A stretch of 64,000 nt of DNA from Cinnamomum chago (GCA_038049695.1 CP142452.1:92201501-92265500), one strand, 5' to 3'. Counted from the first letter of the stretch, positions 48,560-62,207 are shown. The notes: generated by a model from the sequence alone, not told the origin. Made by a program: numbers and translations.

Positions 48560-48665
48560 ATGGTTTTGTTAGGTTGGCAATTAGTGTAAAATTTGTCGCA
48601 TCTGCCGCGTGCATAGGTCACCCCAACATAGTTGAGAGAAGGCTTTGATGATGATAATATTATCT
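48560..48665 (+). mobile_element. RTE-type LINE 3' end remnant
   Basis: The segment GTCACCCCAACATAGTTGAGA, then GGCTTTGATGATGATAATAT resembles the RTE 3' terminus near 61545 (CCCTAACATAATTGGAAC, GGCTTTAATGATGATGATT). Confidence 0.45.
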
Positions 48666-49489
48666 TACCACTATCTCGGTGAGCTTTGTCAGTTCTACAT
48701 TTTCATTTATTAATTATATTAAGGCAGGTTTTCAGTCACTTGACAGTAATTTATCATTATTCATAAACATATTTTGTAAGAAGAGTTTCTCATCTTTATG
48801 TAAATGTTCTTGAAGCAAAGCCTTTGTCCAACTAATTCAAAAGAAAAAGTGGAAGGACCGATAAGGAAATCTAAGTGCTTGTTTCTTTAGAATAATTCAT
48901 AGAATTCCTACCTAGAGAATTTGTAAATTCTTGAAAAGTTGTCCCCTGGGTTGAATTTCTAAATCTTTCTCTTCATTGGAGAATTTGCAACTGTAATTCT
49001 GAGAATTCAAAAGTCATTTGGGACTTTTTGGGTGGTTGAATTTGCAAATATCAGAGAGGTTGGAATTCTGAAAACTCCGAAGGTCATCTGCGACTTTTCA
49101 AGTGGTTGACTTTTGACAATTCTGTTAAAAGGAACACTGCATCCAGAAATTCCAAAGGGACAGCATCAATAGGATGTCAAAAACTCCTGCCATTATAAAA
49201 TCTAGTAAGGAATTCTACCAAAAAAACATGCCAAAATTTGGGTGTTGGCTTTCCTTCAGATCTCTAATATAGATCGAACGATCATGTCTATAACATGTTT
49301 AGCCGATGTTTGGGGGTGGCTATCATTTTAAGAACTATCCATTTCATGGTCAAAATCTTCTTCTTAAACATCTCCCATCTCCCTAATTTGGGTCCCAAGG
49401 AAATATTTGATGAAGGCGTCCTAACATAATCCAAATTGAAGAAATCAATTACAAGGCATTTCTTACACTTTATTACATCTGTATCATTT

Positions 49490-49600
49490 AACAACATATA
49501 CAACAGGAAGACAAGAAGGGAGATTTAACAACATATACAACAGGAAGACAAGAAGGGAGATTTAACAACATATACAACAGGAAGACAAGAAGGGAGATTT
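49490..49600. repeat. 37-bp tandem repeat, three copies
   Basis: Exact units 49490-49526, 49527-49563 and 49564-49600 (AACAACATATACAACAGG...GGGAGATTT), then a partial diverged fourth copy. It lies about 140 bp downstream of the DnaJ stop codon, probably in or near its 3' UTR. Confidence 0.95.
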
Positions 49601-49741
49601 AACAACATATACATCATACACAACATTTAACAACTATAACAATCAGACAGAGAAAAGAGTAACAAAAATTACAGACAATCTGGCTCATGGACAAAACCAG
49701 TATCTAGTTGCATTATCATGGTTGAAACCATCATTTTATTT

Positions 49742-52260
49742 TCAACCTCCCAAGAGGCGCTTGATACCAGCCTTTTGTTCTGAATTCAATTTTGTTGGGA
49801 ACATGACATCAAACAAAATCCTCAAATTCCCCCTCTTCCTTGACTCCTTGGCAATTGGCATCCCTTCCTTCTTGATCACAAACTCAAATCCAGGACTAAT
49901 GATGTCATTCACTGGGACTGTAAGATCGCGCCCGTCGAGTGTACTCAGATGAACGGTTGTCCCCACTAATGCCTGCGTCAATGTTACCTTCTGGTCCACG
50001 ATGAGGTCATTGCCATCCCTCTTGTATATATTGTGGGGCTTCTCATCAATTACAAAGATCAGATCTGCTGGGAGTTGGTTCAGCTGCTCATTTCCCTTAT
50101 CAGGGAAAGTAATCTTTGTTCCTTTCTTCCACCCGGGCTTTACGTCTATTGTTAAGATCTCTGTTTCTGACACTGATTGCCTGTTCTTTAATGAAATTTG
50201 CGATCAGTAATCTAATATTTGCGTGCAAGTTAAATCACAATGCAAAATGCAATTCTACGTGCAATCTTGAAAGTTTAGTTAAATATAATCTAATTGTAAA
50301 TGCCCTATTATACTTTAGTAGATTCTGAATCCAATACAGGAAGAAGGAAGCTTAACTATTAGACCTTATCTTACAACTTTGCATAGTACTGTGCTTTGAG
50401 CATCATTTAAGTCCTAGAGACTGAATGATTTGGGTGTGGCTGCATGAAATCATGATCTCATTCTAACATCTACTCTGAAGTCATCAAAAACTGATGAAAA
50501 CTAAGAGTTTGATACGTTGGATCTTCTGAATGAAATGTTGACTTAATTGGTAGATGGGGCACAGAAGCTATCAGACAAGGCATGTTGAGTGCATACCTAT
50601 AAATATTTTAGCATACTTGATACATTTTAATAGATTGTGTTAGTCTAGATACCGTAAAGGACACTGACAATCATACATCAAAAAGCAGAACACCCCCACT
50701 TGTTTCCTGGTCGCTTGAACAACCATAGTAACCCATGATGGATCAGGTCCTCAGGCGCTATCCAAACTTCAGAAAATTAAGATTTAAGATATGGAAACAA
50801 GTACAATGAGTTAAGATTACTTCTTGTCATTTGCGTATGTTTCAGCCATTCAATTATGTAAAGATTTCCAGAACTTGTTTTCTATTGAACCTGAATGAAA
50901 GTAGCAACAGATCAAGTATAATGAGGAGTGAGAGGCAGGGATATGAAAGTGTTACCCATTAGCATCAATGACATTTCTGGAGATCTTCATCTTCCTTGTT
51001 GACCCGCTGTAGAGCTCCTCAAGGCTGCATGGCAGTTTGCTCTCCACAGGTGGTGGTTTTCGCAGCACACCTCTACTCGGCCCGACGCCCTCACTGTAAG
51101 ATCGGAAAACATTCTCCGGCCCACCAAATCCTCCAAAGAACCCGCTATCCGGTTGATGCCTGACGGACTTCGCTCGACCCATTGAACTGAACTCAAAGGG
51201 GCTGCTCCCAAAGAATTCGGCAAAGATGTCCTCTGCATTGCGAGGATTGAACTGGAAATCATCATCTGAACTTTTGAATCCACTGGTTGAACCCTGTGGA
51301 GGCCCACCTTTCAGGCCTTCTTCTCCATATTGATCGTAGACCGCCCTTTTCTGTGGATCGCTCAACACCTGAAGCGCAATTGTGATAATGTGATGACAAT
51401 ATTTGGTGTGAATGTTTGCTATCTCTAGTGAAAATTCATCAACTTTCTCTGGAAACTCTTGGCAGGAACTGACAGTTTTTTCTGTTATTTGTAAAAGGAG
51501 GTAGTCCCCACCTTCAGTTGGATAGATAGAGCCCAGAAGTCAGGAATTAGTCTCATTCAGCCTTAATGGTGGAATTAGGACAGGAAAACTCCGGTGGGGT
51601 TCTTTATGTAATTTTTCCTTTCATTATCACATGCAAAAATACTAAGATTTCACTTTTGTCTTTTTGTTGAGAAATCAACAAAATAAGCAACCAAGTTTTC
51701 AAAAATACCTAGATTTCATGGCTTTTCTCCTCAATGTTGTTTAGAATTTCAAAGTTTCTCACATTGCCGCCCCAAAACCCCCCCTCCGTAAACAAAATAA
51801 AATATTTTCAAACCGACAAAATATTTGTCTTAGATAAGATGACTAGAAATTTTTAGTAAGAGTAATTTTTGGGAGACCACCAATCCACACCATATCCTCA
51901 GATGTGGCTATTCATCTACCAGACAAAAAAAAAAAAAAAAAAAAAGAAGAAGAATTCTGATAGATTTCTTTCGCATATAAATTCCAGAAGCAAATCTCAA
52001 AAAAAAAAAAAAAAATCTATTGTGTAGCAGGCAAGGACAATGAACATGTTTATTTATTTCTAAAAAAGAAGAAGAAGATAATAGATAGAAAGATAGAATA
52101 CATCATAGGCTTCAGAGATTTGCTTGAATTTGGCTTCAGCCTCTTTCTTGTTGTTTGGATTCTTATCAGGATGCCATCTCATGGCCAATCTCCGATACGA
52201 TTTCTTCAAATCCTCATCCGTTGCATTCCTGTTCACCTTCAATATATTGTAGTAATCCAT
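49742..52260 (-). CDS. Class B (type II) DnaJ/HSP40 co-chaperone
   Basis: HSP70 co-chaperone, likely cytosolic or nuclear, since no signal peptide is visible. Exons: 52260-52102, 51368-50956 and 50180-49742. They give 336 residues, the usual length for DNAJB1/DNAJB13-like plant proteins. The J domain spans residues 1-66, with HPD at 30-32. A glycine/phenylalanine-rich linker runs about 70-150 (GFFGGFGG). No cysteine-rich zinc domain is present, which makes it type II. The C-terminal client-binding domain begins about 163 ([15 protein letters not shown]) and includes [19 protein letters not shown] and a GRDLTVP stretch near the end. All splice junctions are GT-AG and phase-consistent. The start is the first Met before the J domain. 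Neighbours are unrelated in function. Confidence 0.93.
50181..50955 (-). other. DnaJ intron 2
   Basis: Ordinary AT-rich intron sequence of 775 bp. Nothing recognised in it. Confidence 0.8.
51369..52101 (-). other. DnaJ intron 1
   Basis: A 733-bp intron with poly(A) runs near 51927 and 51998. Nothing else recognised. Confidence 0.8.
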
Positions 52261-55200
52261 TCTCAGATAGAATAAAAAGCAAAGCAACAAAAAATCAAAA
52301 TCTCAGATATCTGCAATTCTTCCAAAAGATGTCTCCAGTCTCTGTCATTTCATCCAACCCACAACATCAGATCTCGAACTCAGTGATTTCTTCTCGGATT
52401 GGAAAAACAAAGCTTTGCAATTCCTTCCTGATAAAATGCCTACAATCTTTGCATTCAGATTTCTTCTTTTTTATTTTTAGCTATCTTCTATAAGAAAAAA
52501 AAGAAAAAAAGAAAAAAAGAAAATTGTTCTTCCTAATCTTTGCAAATTTGTGAAATTGGAGAAATGAAGAGAGAATCAGAAGCTTTTCTAAATTATTGGC
52601 TGAAAAAGAGGAGAGATAGTTACACAATTGCCTACATTGTTAATTTTTTGGTCTGAAAACAATGGTTCAAAAAAAGAAGGGAAATCACTTGCCTAGTTTT
52701 TTTTTCAATTTAAAGTAATAATCTTTTTTCTTATAAATAATGTTATTGTTGTTACTGTATATTTATATGGTGAATCTTATTTAGATTTATGTTCTCTAGG
52801 TTCATGAAAGGGGACCATTTTAAGCGTTCCAAAGAAGGTCCAACCTATGGGGCCCACCTCAAAGCATGACCATCATTACGTTGTTTTCGGAAGATTAGTT
52901 ATGGGTTTTTTGAGACATTAAAGTTGTCCAAATTTAGCCTTGGGCAACGTGTCATATCATATCATGTCGTATCGTATTTTATATTTCAGTCTTCTTTTTT
53001 TTTTGTGAAACTTGTGTCCACATATTATATCGTATTTAATACTTCAGTGTTTTTTTTTTTGTAAAATTTGTGTCCAGCCAAGTTCACGGTGTGTTCTCTA
53101 CCATATCCATGTCATATCTGATTTCATGGCGTGTTCTTGACCATATCCATGACATATCTGGGTTTGATAGGGGATGAGTGCCCAAAAGTGCATAATCAAT
53201 GAGCCTATGCAACTTAGATGGAAATCAAATTTAAGCCAAAGAGGAAACGGAGGGGGAGTAAATGTGAATGGCTTGTATGGATCAAAGAAGGAAGCAGGTG
53301 GGCCCCGAAGGCTGCACTGTTGATCACTGGAGGAGGTAAGGCCCCACATGCCGAACCTTTCCTACATACCCAAATGTGGGATGTGGAACTCAGATCACTC
53401 CGCGACGGACGTAAGAAATCAGTGGAAGGTCCTAACAGATATATGAAAATAAGTCAAACCCATTACTTGGGCGAGGTGGGAGGTGGGATGTGGGACTTCC
53501 AATAGATTTTAGGATCAAATGAGAACAAAATACAACAAGTTTATTGCTATATGTTTTATTTCTTAGAGAACATGCCTTTAAATAGATTGTGATTGTTGCG
53601 GTGTTCTGAATCTAATCTTTCACCAATCCCTTTCATATTTGCAAGCGGAGAATCCTACAGGATTCAATGCAAAATATATTCTTGCCTTTTTTTTTGAGGC
53701 ATTTCCCATGAAAATTGCGAGTGTTGGAGATTTCTATGCCGGCGTGAGATCATATCTTTACTAGAGCTTTTGTAAGGAATTTACCACGTTGGATTTCTTT
53801 AGATATGACGTGACATTTTGTCATCTAGAATTTGCAAATGTCACGTTTTTTCACAAGTATTTTAATATTCCAGTCACCTGAATGGTCTCACACATGTCAG
53901 GAGCTCCAGCCCCTTTGCTTTTTGGTGGAATTCCTGGATGCTCAAGCAAAGAGGGAGCATTAAGGAATTCCATAATGTCTGAGAATTTCAAAATTCTCTA
54001 GATAGGAATTCCATGGATTCTAATAAAGAAACATGACCTAGGGTATTTGGAATTCTATGCTTTGAGTGCTGGAGTTATCGAAATGAACCTCCTAGAAGGT
54101 TACTTTTAGCCTCATGGACTGTACTTAATAACATTTTGAAACCACTTGGGGTAGAGCACTTGGAGAATTCCTAATTCTCCCCCACACAAGAATTCTCAGG
54201 ATTCTTCCGACCAAAGAGGCCGTAAGGGCACCCAATATCCTCAAGAGTTTCCATTAGTCCTAATGAAACTTGCCCTAAACAATTGAAAGAAAAACTTGTG
54301 CATTTGAGTATTTCAACACCAATGAATGTGGCCCTCACCACCCGTGGTCCACCTCGTATGGGCTACATCAGAGTGTGAAAAGGATAAGTCTAAGAAGATG
54401 ATTGTAAATTGTAATGATACTTGACAGTGGTATAAACATACTCGCATATTGATTGGGTTCTTAGCAACAGGTTATGGACAATTATTCTAACCATATTAAC
54501 TGGGCTCTTTGTTGGATCTAGAATTTTGTGGTAGGCAGCTGCATGCATAGAGCTGTAAAACATTGAAGTTATAGACTCAAGGCCTGTTACTTTTTTTTTT
54601 TTTGTTATTATCTGAATGACTGTTACAAACTAATGACAAACTCAACTTACAGAAGTCTATCACTTAGATGTGTAAAAACTTGGAGGTGGAAATTCCACTT
54701 TACTAGTAAATATTCTTCACTGGGATTTATTCCACTTTACTAGTAGCAATTCTTCACTGGGATTGGGCTTTATCAGAGAGCCATGTAAGGAAAATCATTT
54801 AAAACCTTCCCTTCAACAGAAAAAGTTATCTTTTAAATGCTGAAGTGAAACTTTCTTAAAATAACATTTTAGTTCCATTAAAACCTAACATTTTAGTTCC
54901 ATTTCTCCTACTTTCTACATGACATCTGCTGGCGCCAGAGTTACTTTTTCTATTTCTCTAGAGAAAAGTGATTATCCTCTCCACATTTTTCCTCCTGAAA
55001 ATGATGAGAAAGTTGTACATATTTGTTGGAAAAGAGAGAAAAATGGAGGTGGAGAAAGCTGTCCATAATACAGTTTTCATTTGTAACAGCCACACCACCA
55101 TAGTCTAGCTAGGCCCCTTTAAATTGTGAAGCTTAGACATGTCAGGATCAGATCAACCATACAGATCATTCAACAGTGGCCACTCTAGGACACCCATGGC

Positions 55201-56278
55201 ATAATGACAACATACGCATCATTGGGCCATCCCTGTACTGGTGATTGATTAGAAGACTTAGCATGCACCTTGGACAGGACATCAATGGGTGGCCAAATGG
55301 CTGAGAAGATCTCTGCCCGCTCAATGCTCAAATCATCTCCTCTATTCCACAGTCTTCCTTAGGATAAACTCAATTTTGATGGATCAATGAATGGATCAAG
55401 AGCGGCCAATGCACTCATGGTTGAGTGTATTGGTAAAGTAAAGCCCCACATCGCGTAAGTAATGCCTTTGACAAGGCTTCACATATACTTGTTTAGGCCT
55501 TCCCCCTATGAGCTTAAGCTTTTGGATCCTGCACCTGAGGGGTAGTGTTGGTAAAGTAAAGCCCCATATCCCACATCGCCTAAGTAATGCCTTTGACAAA
55601 AATTTCCTTCCCCCTATGAGCTTAAGCTTTTGGGTAACCACTAGCCCAACATAAGGAAAAAAAAAGGATCAAGAGTAGGTGTGTTGGTTGCATTTTAAGG
55701 GATCATTCAGCATTTGCTTGGGCTAAACTTATCATTGGAATGATCAGTTATTGCTGAACTCCTGCATTAATTGTGTATGCAGTTTTAGGTAGCTAGATAT
55801 GGAGGATACTTGAAAACCATCCAGAATCTGAATGCGAAAAGGTCCACAAAAGCTGGATCCAGTTGCCCAGATCAAATGGTGGGAGGAGCATTGGAGGCTG
55901 TTATTGAAAAAGATCAACGATTGACAGCCTCAGCATTGTTTGTGATTAGCTAATTGCGCTGCAGATGCCCAGTAGAAACTGGATCTGCAGAAATAACGTT
56001 TGTGGACCACTAATGTTTCTCCATCAATCAGTTAACTCTCAGGTTTCTCAATAATTTTAGAAACTACTCAATATCCTCTTTTCCACACACACAAAAAATA
56101 AGTCACTTCTTTGCATAATAATCGAAGCATTTATACATTGTCGACATCTTTTTTACTGGGAAAGAAGTAATAAAATGAAAACTACTATGCGTTTTCAGAT
56201 GAGGAAAGATCCATCTCTTAGTTCTCATGGGTCAACAATATCCCACTGGAGATCATCGTCCCACGAAACCAGTACCCA
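52261..56278. other. Gene-free region upstream of the DnaJ
   Basis: The DnaJ promoter and leader should lie at about 52261-52620. Further right come a 45-bp direct repeat (about 53080-53165, containing CCATATCCATG) and a block related to the TIR-like element at 48880, in inverse orientation, ending near 54035 (about 53940-54035). LTR-like duplicated sequence lies at 55424-55651. The rest is AT-rich, with no supported gene. Confidence 0.55.
55424..55651 (-). mobile_element. Duplicated short LTR-like sequence
   Basis: Two related blocks lie side by side, 55424-55545 and 55546-55651. Both contain TTGGTAAAGTAAAGCCCCA, AAGTAATGCCTTTGACAA and CCCCCTATGAGCTTAAGC. The second runs TGTTGG...CCAACA, the inverted ends expected of a small LTR. 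No internal domain was found. Confidence 0.5.
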
Positions 56279-57712
56279 TCATTGCAGTTGAGAACCTGAA
56301 CCTGAACAAGACGGATGGGATGGCCCTATTGATTCACCATAGGCAGTTGTCTTCTGTATTCTGGACACACCATCCACAGTGGAAGATTCTGAAATTTCTG
56401 GGATATTTAAATCCTGTAAAAAATGAAGTGATAATCAGTTTAAAATTCATCACAATAGGGCTTATGAGAAGTTCTCATTGGCAGAGTGAGGACAGTGCAT
56501 ATCTCATAGGCAAGAACTAGAAAAAGGTGGACACAACAGTTTGTTTTCCAAGCAGGTGTGATCGACAGATCGAATTCTGTGTCCTTTCTATTTGGGTTAG
56601 AAGTGCGTCCGAGTGATAGCAGATTATGAGGTTTCACACTTATATTTATGTAAGAAACCCAATAGTTATTGCAAATAAGTGCATGGATCTGATGGTAGAA
56701 TTCAAATTGCAAATGTGTAATTTATAAAGTTTAGTTGAGTTTAAAAGAGAAGGGTGAAACTATGTGTCTTTCTCATAAAACTATATCCACTAATGAATTA
56801 AGGTCATTCTGAACATGATTGCTGTAATGGGTAATTGTAACCCCACCGGAATTCGGATTTATTAAAGAAAGGTGTTTTTTAAAGTTTCAAGTCCATGAAA
56901 ACTATTAGATATCTTTGGACGGATATAATAGATAAAAGACCTACATAGTCAATCAGATATATCAAAGAAGTAAAACCCAAGTAAATAAAGCCATATATGA
57001 ATTTGAGGATGAAAGAAACAGGATAATACAGCATATAATCAGACATTCATTGATTCATGATACCAATAATGAGGTTTGTACTTAATTTTGCGGTGATTCC
57101 TGTAAACCATCACCATATTCCTCCTACATATAACAATTTGTCCATTACCATTCGCAAGGGCAGATGAAGAAATAACATTAAACATACTGCAGTTGGTGCA
57201 TTAAAAAGTACCTCAAGTTGGATCAGCATATCAACAGAGGCTTCCAAATCACCGGAATTTGCACAGTACACGTCCACAAGGGACTGCTCCGATATACTGG
57301 GAAAGGCAGCTGCAAGATATGCCAAATCCAGCTCATAGTCCTCAATCAGACTCTGCCCGTCAGCCATATCATCTGCCTTTTGGGGCATTGAATCTTCATA
57401 ATTGTGGGCAATACAGTCCTTCCACAATGAAACTCCAGAGTCAGTCAGTCCTTCAATGCTAGAACCATTCATGTTCAATGTAGCAAGGTTGGGGAGATGA
57501 TGTGCATTCTCATCACTTAATATGGAATCTCCAAAAGTTATTTTAGCATCCCCAGTCTTGCTCTCTGTAACTTGATTGTAGCATGCAGTTGGATCATAAA
57601 TCTTACTATTTTCAGATGTTGTAGGAGCTATATTCTCATTGTCTGTTCTTTGTCTAGATAGTGGTATGAATGGCGCTGCATATGGATTCAAAGAGGACAT
57701 TCCCGGCTTCAT
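56279..57712 (-). CDS. PAM2/CUE-like protein, CID5/CID6 type poly(A)-binding-protein interactor
   Basis: A small protein of 211 residues in two exons, 57712-57212 and 56413-56279, phase 0 at the junction. The N-terminal PAM2-type motif SLNPYAAPFIPL (residues 7-18) is the peptide that binds the MLLE domain of poly(A)-binding protein. A CUE-like, ubiquitin-binding-type helical segment lies at about 121-167 (LAAAFPSISEQSLVDVYCAN, then DMLIQLE). This architecture matches the Arabidopsis CID5/CID6 group. The middle is acidic and low in order. The start is the Met two residues before PG in MKPGMSSLNPY, as in homologues. The ORF extends upstream without a family match, so that part is leader. Confidence 0.85.
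56414..57211 (-). other. CID-like gene intron
   Basis: A 798-bp AT-rich intron between the CUE-encoding exon and the last exon. Nothing recognised. Confidence 0.75.
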
Positions 57713-58304
57713 TGTGTCTACAGAATATAGGAGTATTCTTCTAGGAGACAAAATGCTGTAAACCCGTGATTTTGAGTAATAGAAACAGCAGGACAAGTGA
57801 TGCAGGAATTGCCAGAAACACAAATAATTGAGGATAGGATAAGTTGGTAATTAGTAGAACAAGCACATCATCAGCAGTAATGTTTGTCAGCTTAACACTG
57901 AACGTAGGACTGTGTGGGTTATGATTAGTATGTGCATATTGGAAATGTGTCAAACAATTTACTTACTGTTTTTATTGGGTTTGATGTGTGTAATGAGGAT
58001 ACTTATTATGAGAAATGCTATGGTGCAATTGTGGCAGACTCATACCAGATCTACACATGCTAATAAGACAATCATCTTTTTCGCTTTGTCGCTATTACCT
58101 ATTTGATTTATTGTATTTACTACAACGTATAAGGAATTCTCTTATAACATTAGTTATTCATGAGACACAAAAAGGGAACTATAAGAGATTATACCCTAAA
58201 GCAAACTCACAAATCAAACCCAAAAAATTAGCTATTCACTGTCCAATCAGTTCCCAGAACAAACTGAAGTTTCTCTTCGTGCTTTGATTAGAATCTAAAA
58301 ATAA

Positions 58305-58449
58305 GAGAGATTCTCTAACTAACATGTGCAATGACTTGTGAGAAGTGGAAGATGATCCTACATGTGATTTGTAGGAGAGATTCTCTAACTGACATGTGCA
58401 ATGACTTAAAATATGTGGAAGTAAGATGATCCTACATGCGATGTGTGCA
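58305..58449. repeat. 70-bp tandem repeat, two copies
   Basis: Copies begin GAGAGATTCTCTAAC at 58305 and 58375. They share ACATGTGCAATGACTT and GATGATCCTACATG. Confidence 0.85.
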
Positions 58450-58859
58450 ATGGTGAAAATATCTGTTAGACATGAAAAATCAACTTTGTAGACTATGAGC
58501 AAAATTAAGCTGCATTCAAATGCTAAGATGGAGTTGAGGTGACCCAACCACTGTGGACTGATTATATATTTGGAAGGTTCAGAAGCAATGGTAAATAATG
58601 CTATCCTAGGTATTAATGCCCATATCTATCCTTATGTGGACAATACCATTGGAAACTACTAATATCAGGCATACTAATATACTATAGCTTGGGGAAAAAA
58701 CTGTGCCCTACAAGTGGTTATGCTATTACAATTGCTTAGATAATGGCCTAGCTGGAAGATTGGTTTCAAACTCTAACAGCATGTTTGTGTTTCTGGCCTG
58801 ATTTTCGCAGAAAGTTGCATAGGATTGAAAGGCATTAATGGTAAGAGTAACAGAGCCAA

Positions 58860-59270
58860 GGTGTGGTTACTTATACCGGACCTAATTTATGGGTTTCTCA
58901 TCTTCATTTTGCAAATGACACAATTATTTTTTGTAATGCCTCCCTCATCCAAGTACAAAGAGTATTCAGAATATTGAGGTTCTTTGATGCATTGTCAGGG
59001 CTTTGAGTGAATTTTGCTAAGAGGTCAATGGAGGGGTGGCAGTGGATGATACGTCCCTTTCGTTTCTAACATCATCAATGGGATGCAAAGAGGCAGTTTT
59101 CCATTTAATTACCTTGAACTTCCTTTGGGTGTGAATGTCAATGCCCCTCCCATGTAGGACTTGGTTGTTAAAAACTATAGAGAGAAATTGGCCTCTTGGA
59201 AGAAATCATCTCTTTCTCTCTCTCTCTTGGTTGGACAAATATTGTTAAGATGCAGGAAAATGGATTCTTT
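58860..59270 (+). pseudogene. L1-type LINE reverse-transcriptase remnant
   Basis: Plus-strand text translates to VSHLHFANDTIIFCNASLI, then VFRILRFFDALSGL, VNFAKRS, and GCECQ...LL(V)G with LLRC. These correspond to the RT catalytic and downstream motifs of L1 LINEs, with the catalytic D-D pair altered to N-D. Frame changes and stops are present. Confidence 0.7.
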
Positions 59271-61199
59271 TTGGTAATTTTCAGACATACAGGGACAGAT
59301 TTGTAGATTCTGAAAATCTAAATGATAAAAATATAACATGCTGGATGTCCAACCCTAAGTATATTTATTTTACTGAAATTGAATGCCGAACTGGCTGAAA
59401 ACTTCTAGTCCACGGTACAACCGAACCGGGGTTTGAAAAAAATTTGAAAACTATGATTAGGTGCCTGAAATTGATTATTACATTTTATTTGAGATGTATC
59501 CTAGAAAAACCGCGTACATCATATTAATCACATCGGTCGTGTATAAAAAATAAATAAATACAAATTTCAACGTAGGCATATACTTTTTCTATTTAAATCA
59601 CAAACATTATATGATCCATTTTCTTGGAATTTTGAAACTCACTTCTTTGATTTATGCATAGGCAGGAAACTACCACACATGAACAATTGCCACTTGTTTA
59701 TAAGGAATTATATACTACACACACTAAAAGTGATACATGAAAAAACAATACTGGGGTTTTCCTCATTGACAAAACCAATCAAAAGAGAGATCCCAAGGTT
59801 GAGAAAGAAACCAGAAGAATGTTAAAAAGAGGCTAGACCATACTCTGGCAGAGCCATGGAGGTTCATAGTTCATACACATGCATGTATACATAGTGTACC
59901 ATCCAGGAATGCCTAATAATGGACCCCATGTGGACATGGTGGAAGGGGTGTGGTCCAAAAAGACCAAATTGATTTGATGGGCAACAATTGGATAATCTGA
60001 TCAGCGCATTTTCGGGCCATCACCCAATTCCAAGTAAGGCCTTTATTTTGGTGGTTCGGATTCAACTTCATGCATACAAGTATGAAATGGATCTCCCTTA
60101 TTCATCCAGAGAAGCAATATTACCATTCAATAAAAGTAATGATATAATTCAGATTAATGAATAAAAACCAAATTCTTATTTACCCCATGACCTACAAATG
60201 CACATCCAAAACTAATCTCAAGAGAATGAAACCACAAAAACAAAGAAAGCAATCTACTAAATAACACAACTGAATCAAACCAACCACAACCCTCCCTTTT
60301 TTTTTTTTTTTTCCTCTCTCTTTTTTTTTGAGCATTTGAGCATTAATCTTCTTTCAATGTAAAAAGAAGACTAATATCACAGAATCTTGATCAATACAAA
60401 TAACAACAATTCAAGAAAACCCAGAAAAGATATGAATGCAAAATGGGATATAGCTCAAAACCCACCTGGAAAAACGTTCTTGGGAGCTGAAAAAAGAGAT
60501 CACCCAATCACCCCATAAATATATTGCCCTCTTCTCTCTTGAGATTTCGACCTTTGAAGAGTCTTAACACCAGGTTTTCGGATTTGGGTGTGGTAAATGC
60601 ATGAAGGAGTAGAATGCATTGAAATGAAGAAGAAAAACAGCATTTACTTTTCTTGGTCAGGGAGATGGAGAGAGAGAGAGAGTTCACAGACCGCCCACAT
60701 GAAAATAACTTCCAACGGTACGGTATTAGAGAGCGAGAAAACCATGAGGAGGATGTTTGTGGTTGAAATGACTGATTTCGCCCTATCATTTCTTCTATGG
60801 AAGGTAAAGCTCGAGGGTAAAATTGGACTGTTTTTTTCATCATTTGCAATTCAACTATTAACCATTTGTACTGGTAATCCTGATAAATAATGATTAGGAT
60901 CTTGTACTCATGGACCCACATGCCAAAATACATTTGTCCCAAAACAGTATGGTATCTCTACTTTTTTGAGGACTCGATCAATGGTCAGGATCATGCTGAC
61001 TTTATACATGTGGCTCAATGCAAAAGTTGACTGAATGAGAAATGTGATCATGTGATTTGATTGTTGTGGGTTTTTTTTTTCTTTCAAAAAATAGATTCAA
61101 AAGAGTTTGTGAATTAATTATCTAAAAAAATAATTCCTAACATCGCAGATTGACCTATGGAGCAGAATATGCTAGCCAATCAAAAAGAAGTATATGCAC

Positions 61200-61580
61200 A
61201 AAATGTTTGTAGTAGAGATGAGAATGTTGAAATGGATTGTGGTAAAACGAGGAATGATAGAATTAGAAATGAGCGCTTTCTAACAGCATTTAGGAGTAGC
61301 AATAATATAGGATAAATTTAGAGAAGTTCGTTTGAGATGGTTTGGGCATGTCCAAAGTATGCTAATAACAACACCGGTAAAAAAAAGTTTGACCATTAAG
61401 GTTGATGGCCTACCAAAGGGAAGGTAGGGCAAAGAGGATATGAATGAACGTAATAAAAATAGATATGAAAAATGGTAACTTATCTGAGAATTTGCCTCTA
61501 AATAAATCAGAATAGAGAAACAGAATTCGTGCAGCTGACCCTAACATAATTGGAACAAGGCTTTAATGATGATGATTGTT
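61200..61580 (+). mobile_element. RTE-type LINE, C-terminal end and 3' terminus
   Basis: The translation shows VEMRMLKWI, then LREVRLRWFGHVQSM, then TTPVKKSLTIKVDGL, KEDMNERNK, and a terminus before GATGATGATT. This is the conserved end of plant RTE LINEs, and the best of the five copies in the window. It has stops and frame changes. Confidence 0.75.
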
Positions 61581-62207
61581 AACATCGCTAACCTAAAAAG
61601 ATTGAACCATGACAAATAGAGCTCAAGTCCTGACCCGTGCCTGTGAGGGAATCAATATTTCCACCACCATCCTAAGCAAATAATTTAAGCTCAAAAGTAC
61701 ATGGACCAAATTGAAATACTAGCTCAAAAGCATGGTTTGGTTCGTAATACAAATATGTTGTGTAGCATAGTAACTAGTTTTAAATAAGCAACTTGTAAGA
61801 ATGGTTCAAGACACCAGAGTGGTAAATCTAAATAAACCTTCATCAGCTACCTACAATTTGGAATTATGATGTGTAAGTTTCGACTTTATAAACATAGAAG
61901 TTCTCGGTAGAAATCTGTCAAATAAATTGATTTGCAAACTCAAAGCGCAGATGTTATTACAGTGAATCAATCATCATTGCCTGATTCCTCCAGAGGGAAA
62001 AACCATATTGCAATTTTTCTTATATAGTCCAGACTCCAGACATCAGATGCTGCTTAATTTTAGTCCATACTCCAAACAGACACTCCCTGAATCTTCTCTC
62101 ATACGTCAGGAAGATTGTCCACTGGATGATCATTAGCTTCCCTCTGCAAGCTCAAACTGCTCAGGCCTTTTCACTTCAATCGTTGATCTGACATTTTCTT
62201 CTCTTAA

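Larger units (their letters stand above)
47002..49741. other. Intergenic region between CENP-C and the class B DnaJ
   Basis: The two genes converge here. It contains the CENP-C 3' UTR (to about 47270), an RTE LINE end (47515-47680) and a hAT MITE (47728-48253). It also contains another RTE end (48560-48665), a TIR-like block (about 48880-49235) and a 37-bp tandem repeat (49490-49600). No gene was seen. Confidence 0.65.
57713..60950 (-). other. Upstream region of the CID-like gene, with repeats
   Basis: A leader intron is likely: a donor-like CCAG/GTGGGT (minus strand, about 60467) follows a CT-rich stretch at 60480-60690. The transcript may therefore start near 60.7 kb and splice to just upstream of 57712. 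This is inference. Inside the region are a 70-bp tandem repeat (58305-58449) and an L1 reverse-transcriptase fragment (about 58860-59270). T-rich and GA tracts lie near 60297-60330 and 60665-60681. Confidence 0.4.

Noticed and set aside
53218..53505. A 95-residue plus-strand gene
   Set aside because: No recognisable domain, and it overlaps repeat-like sequence.
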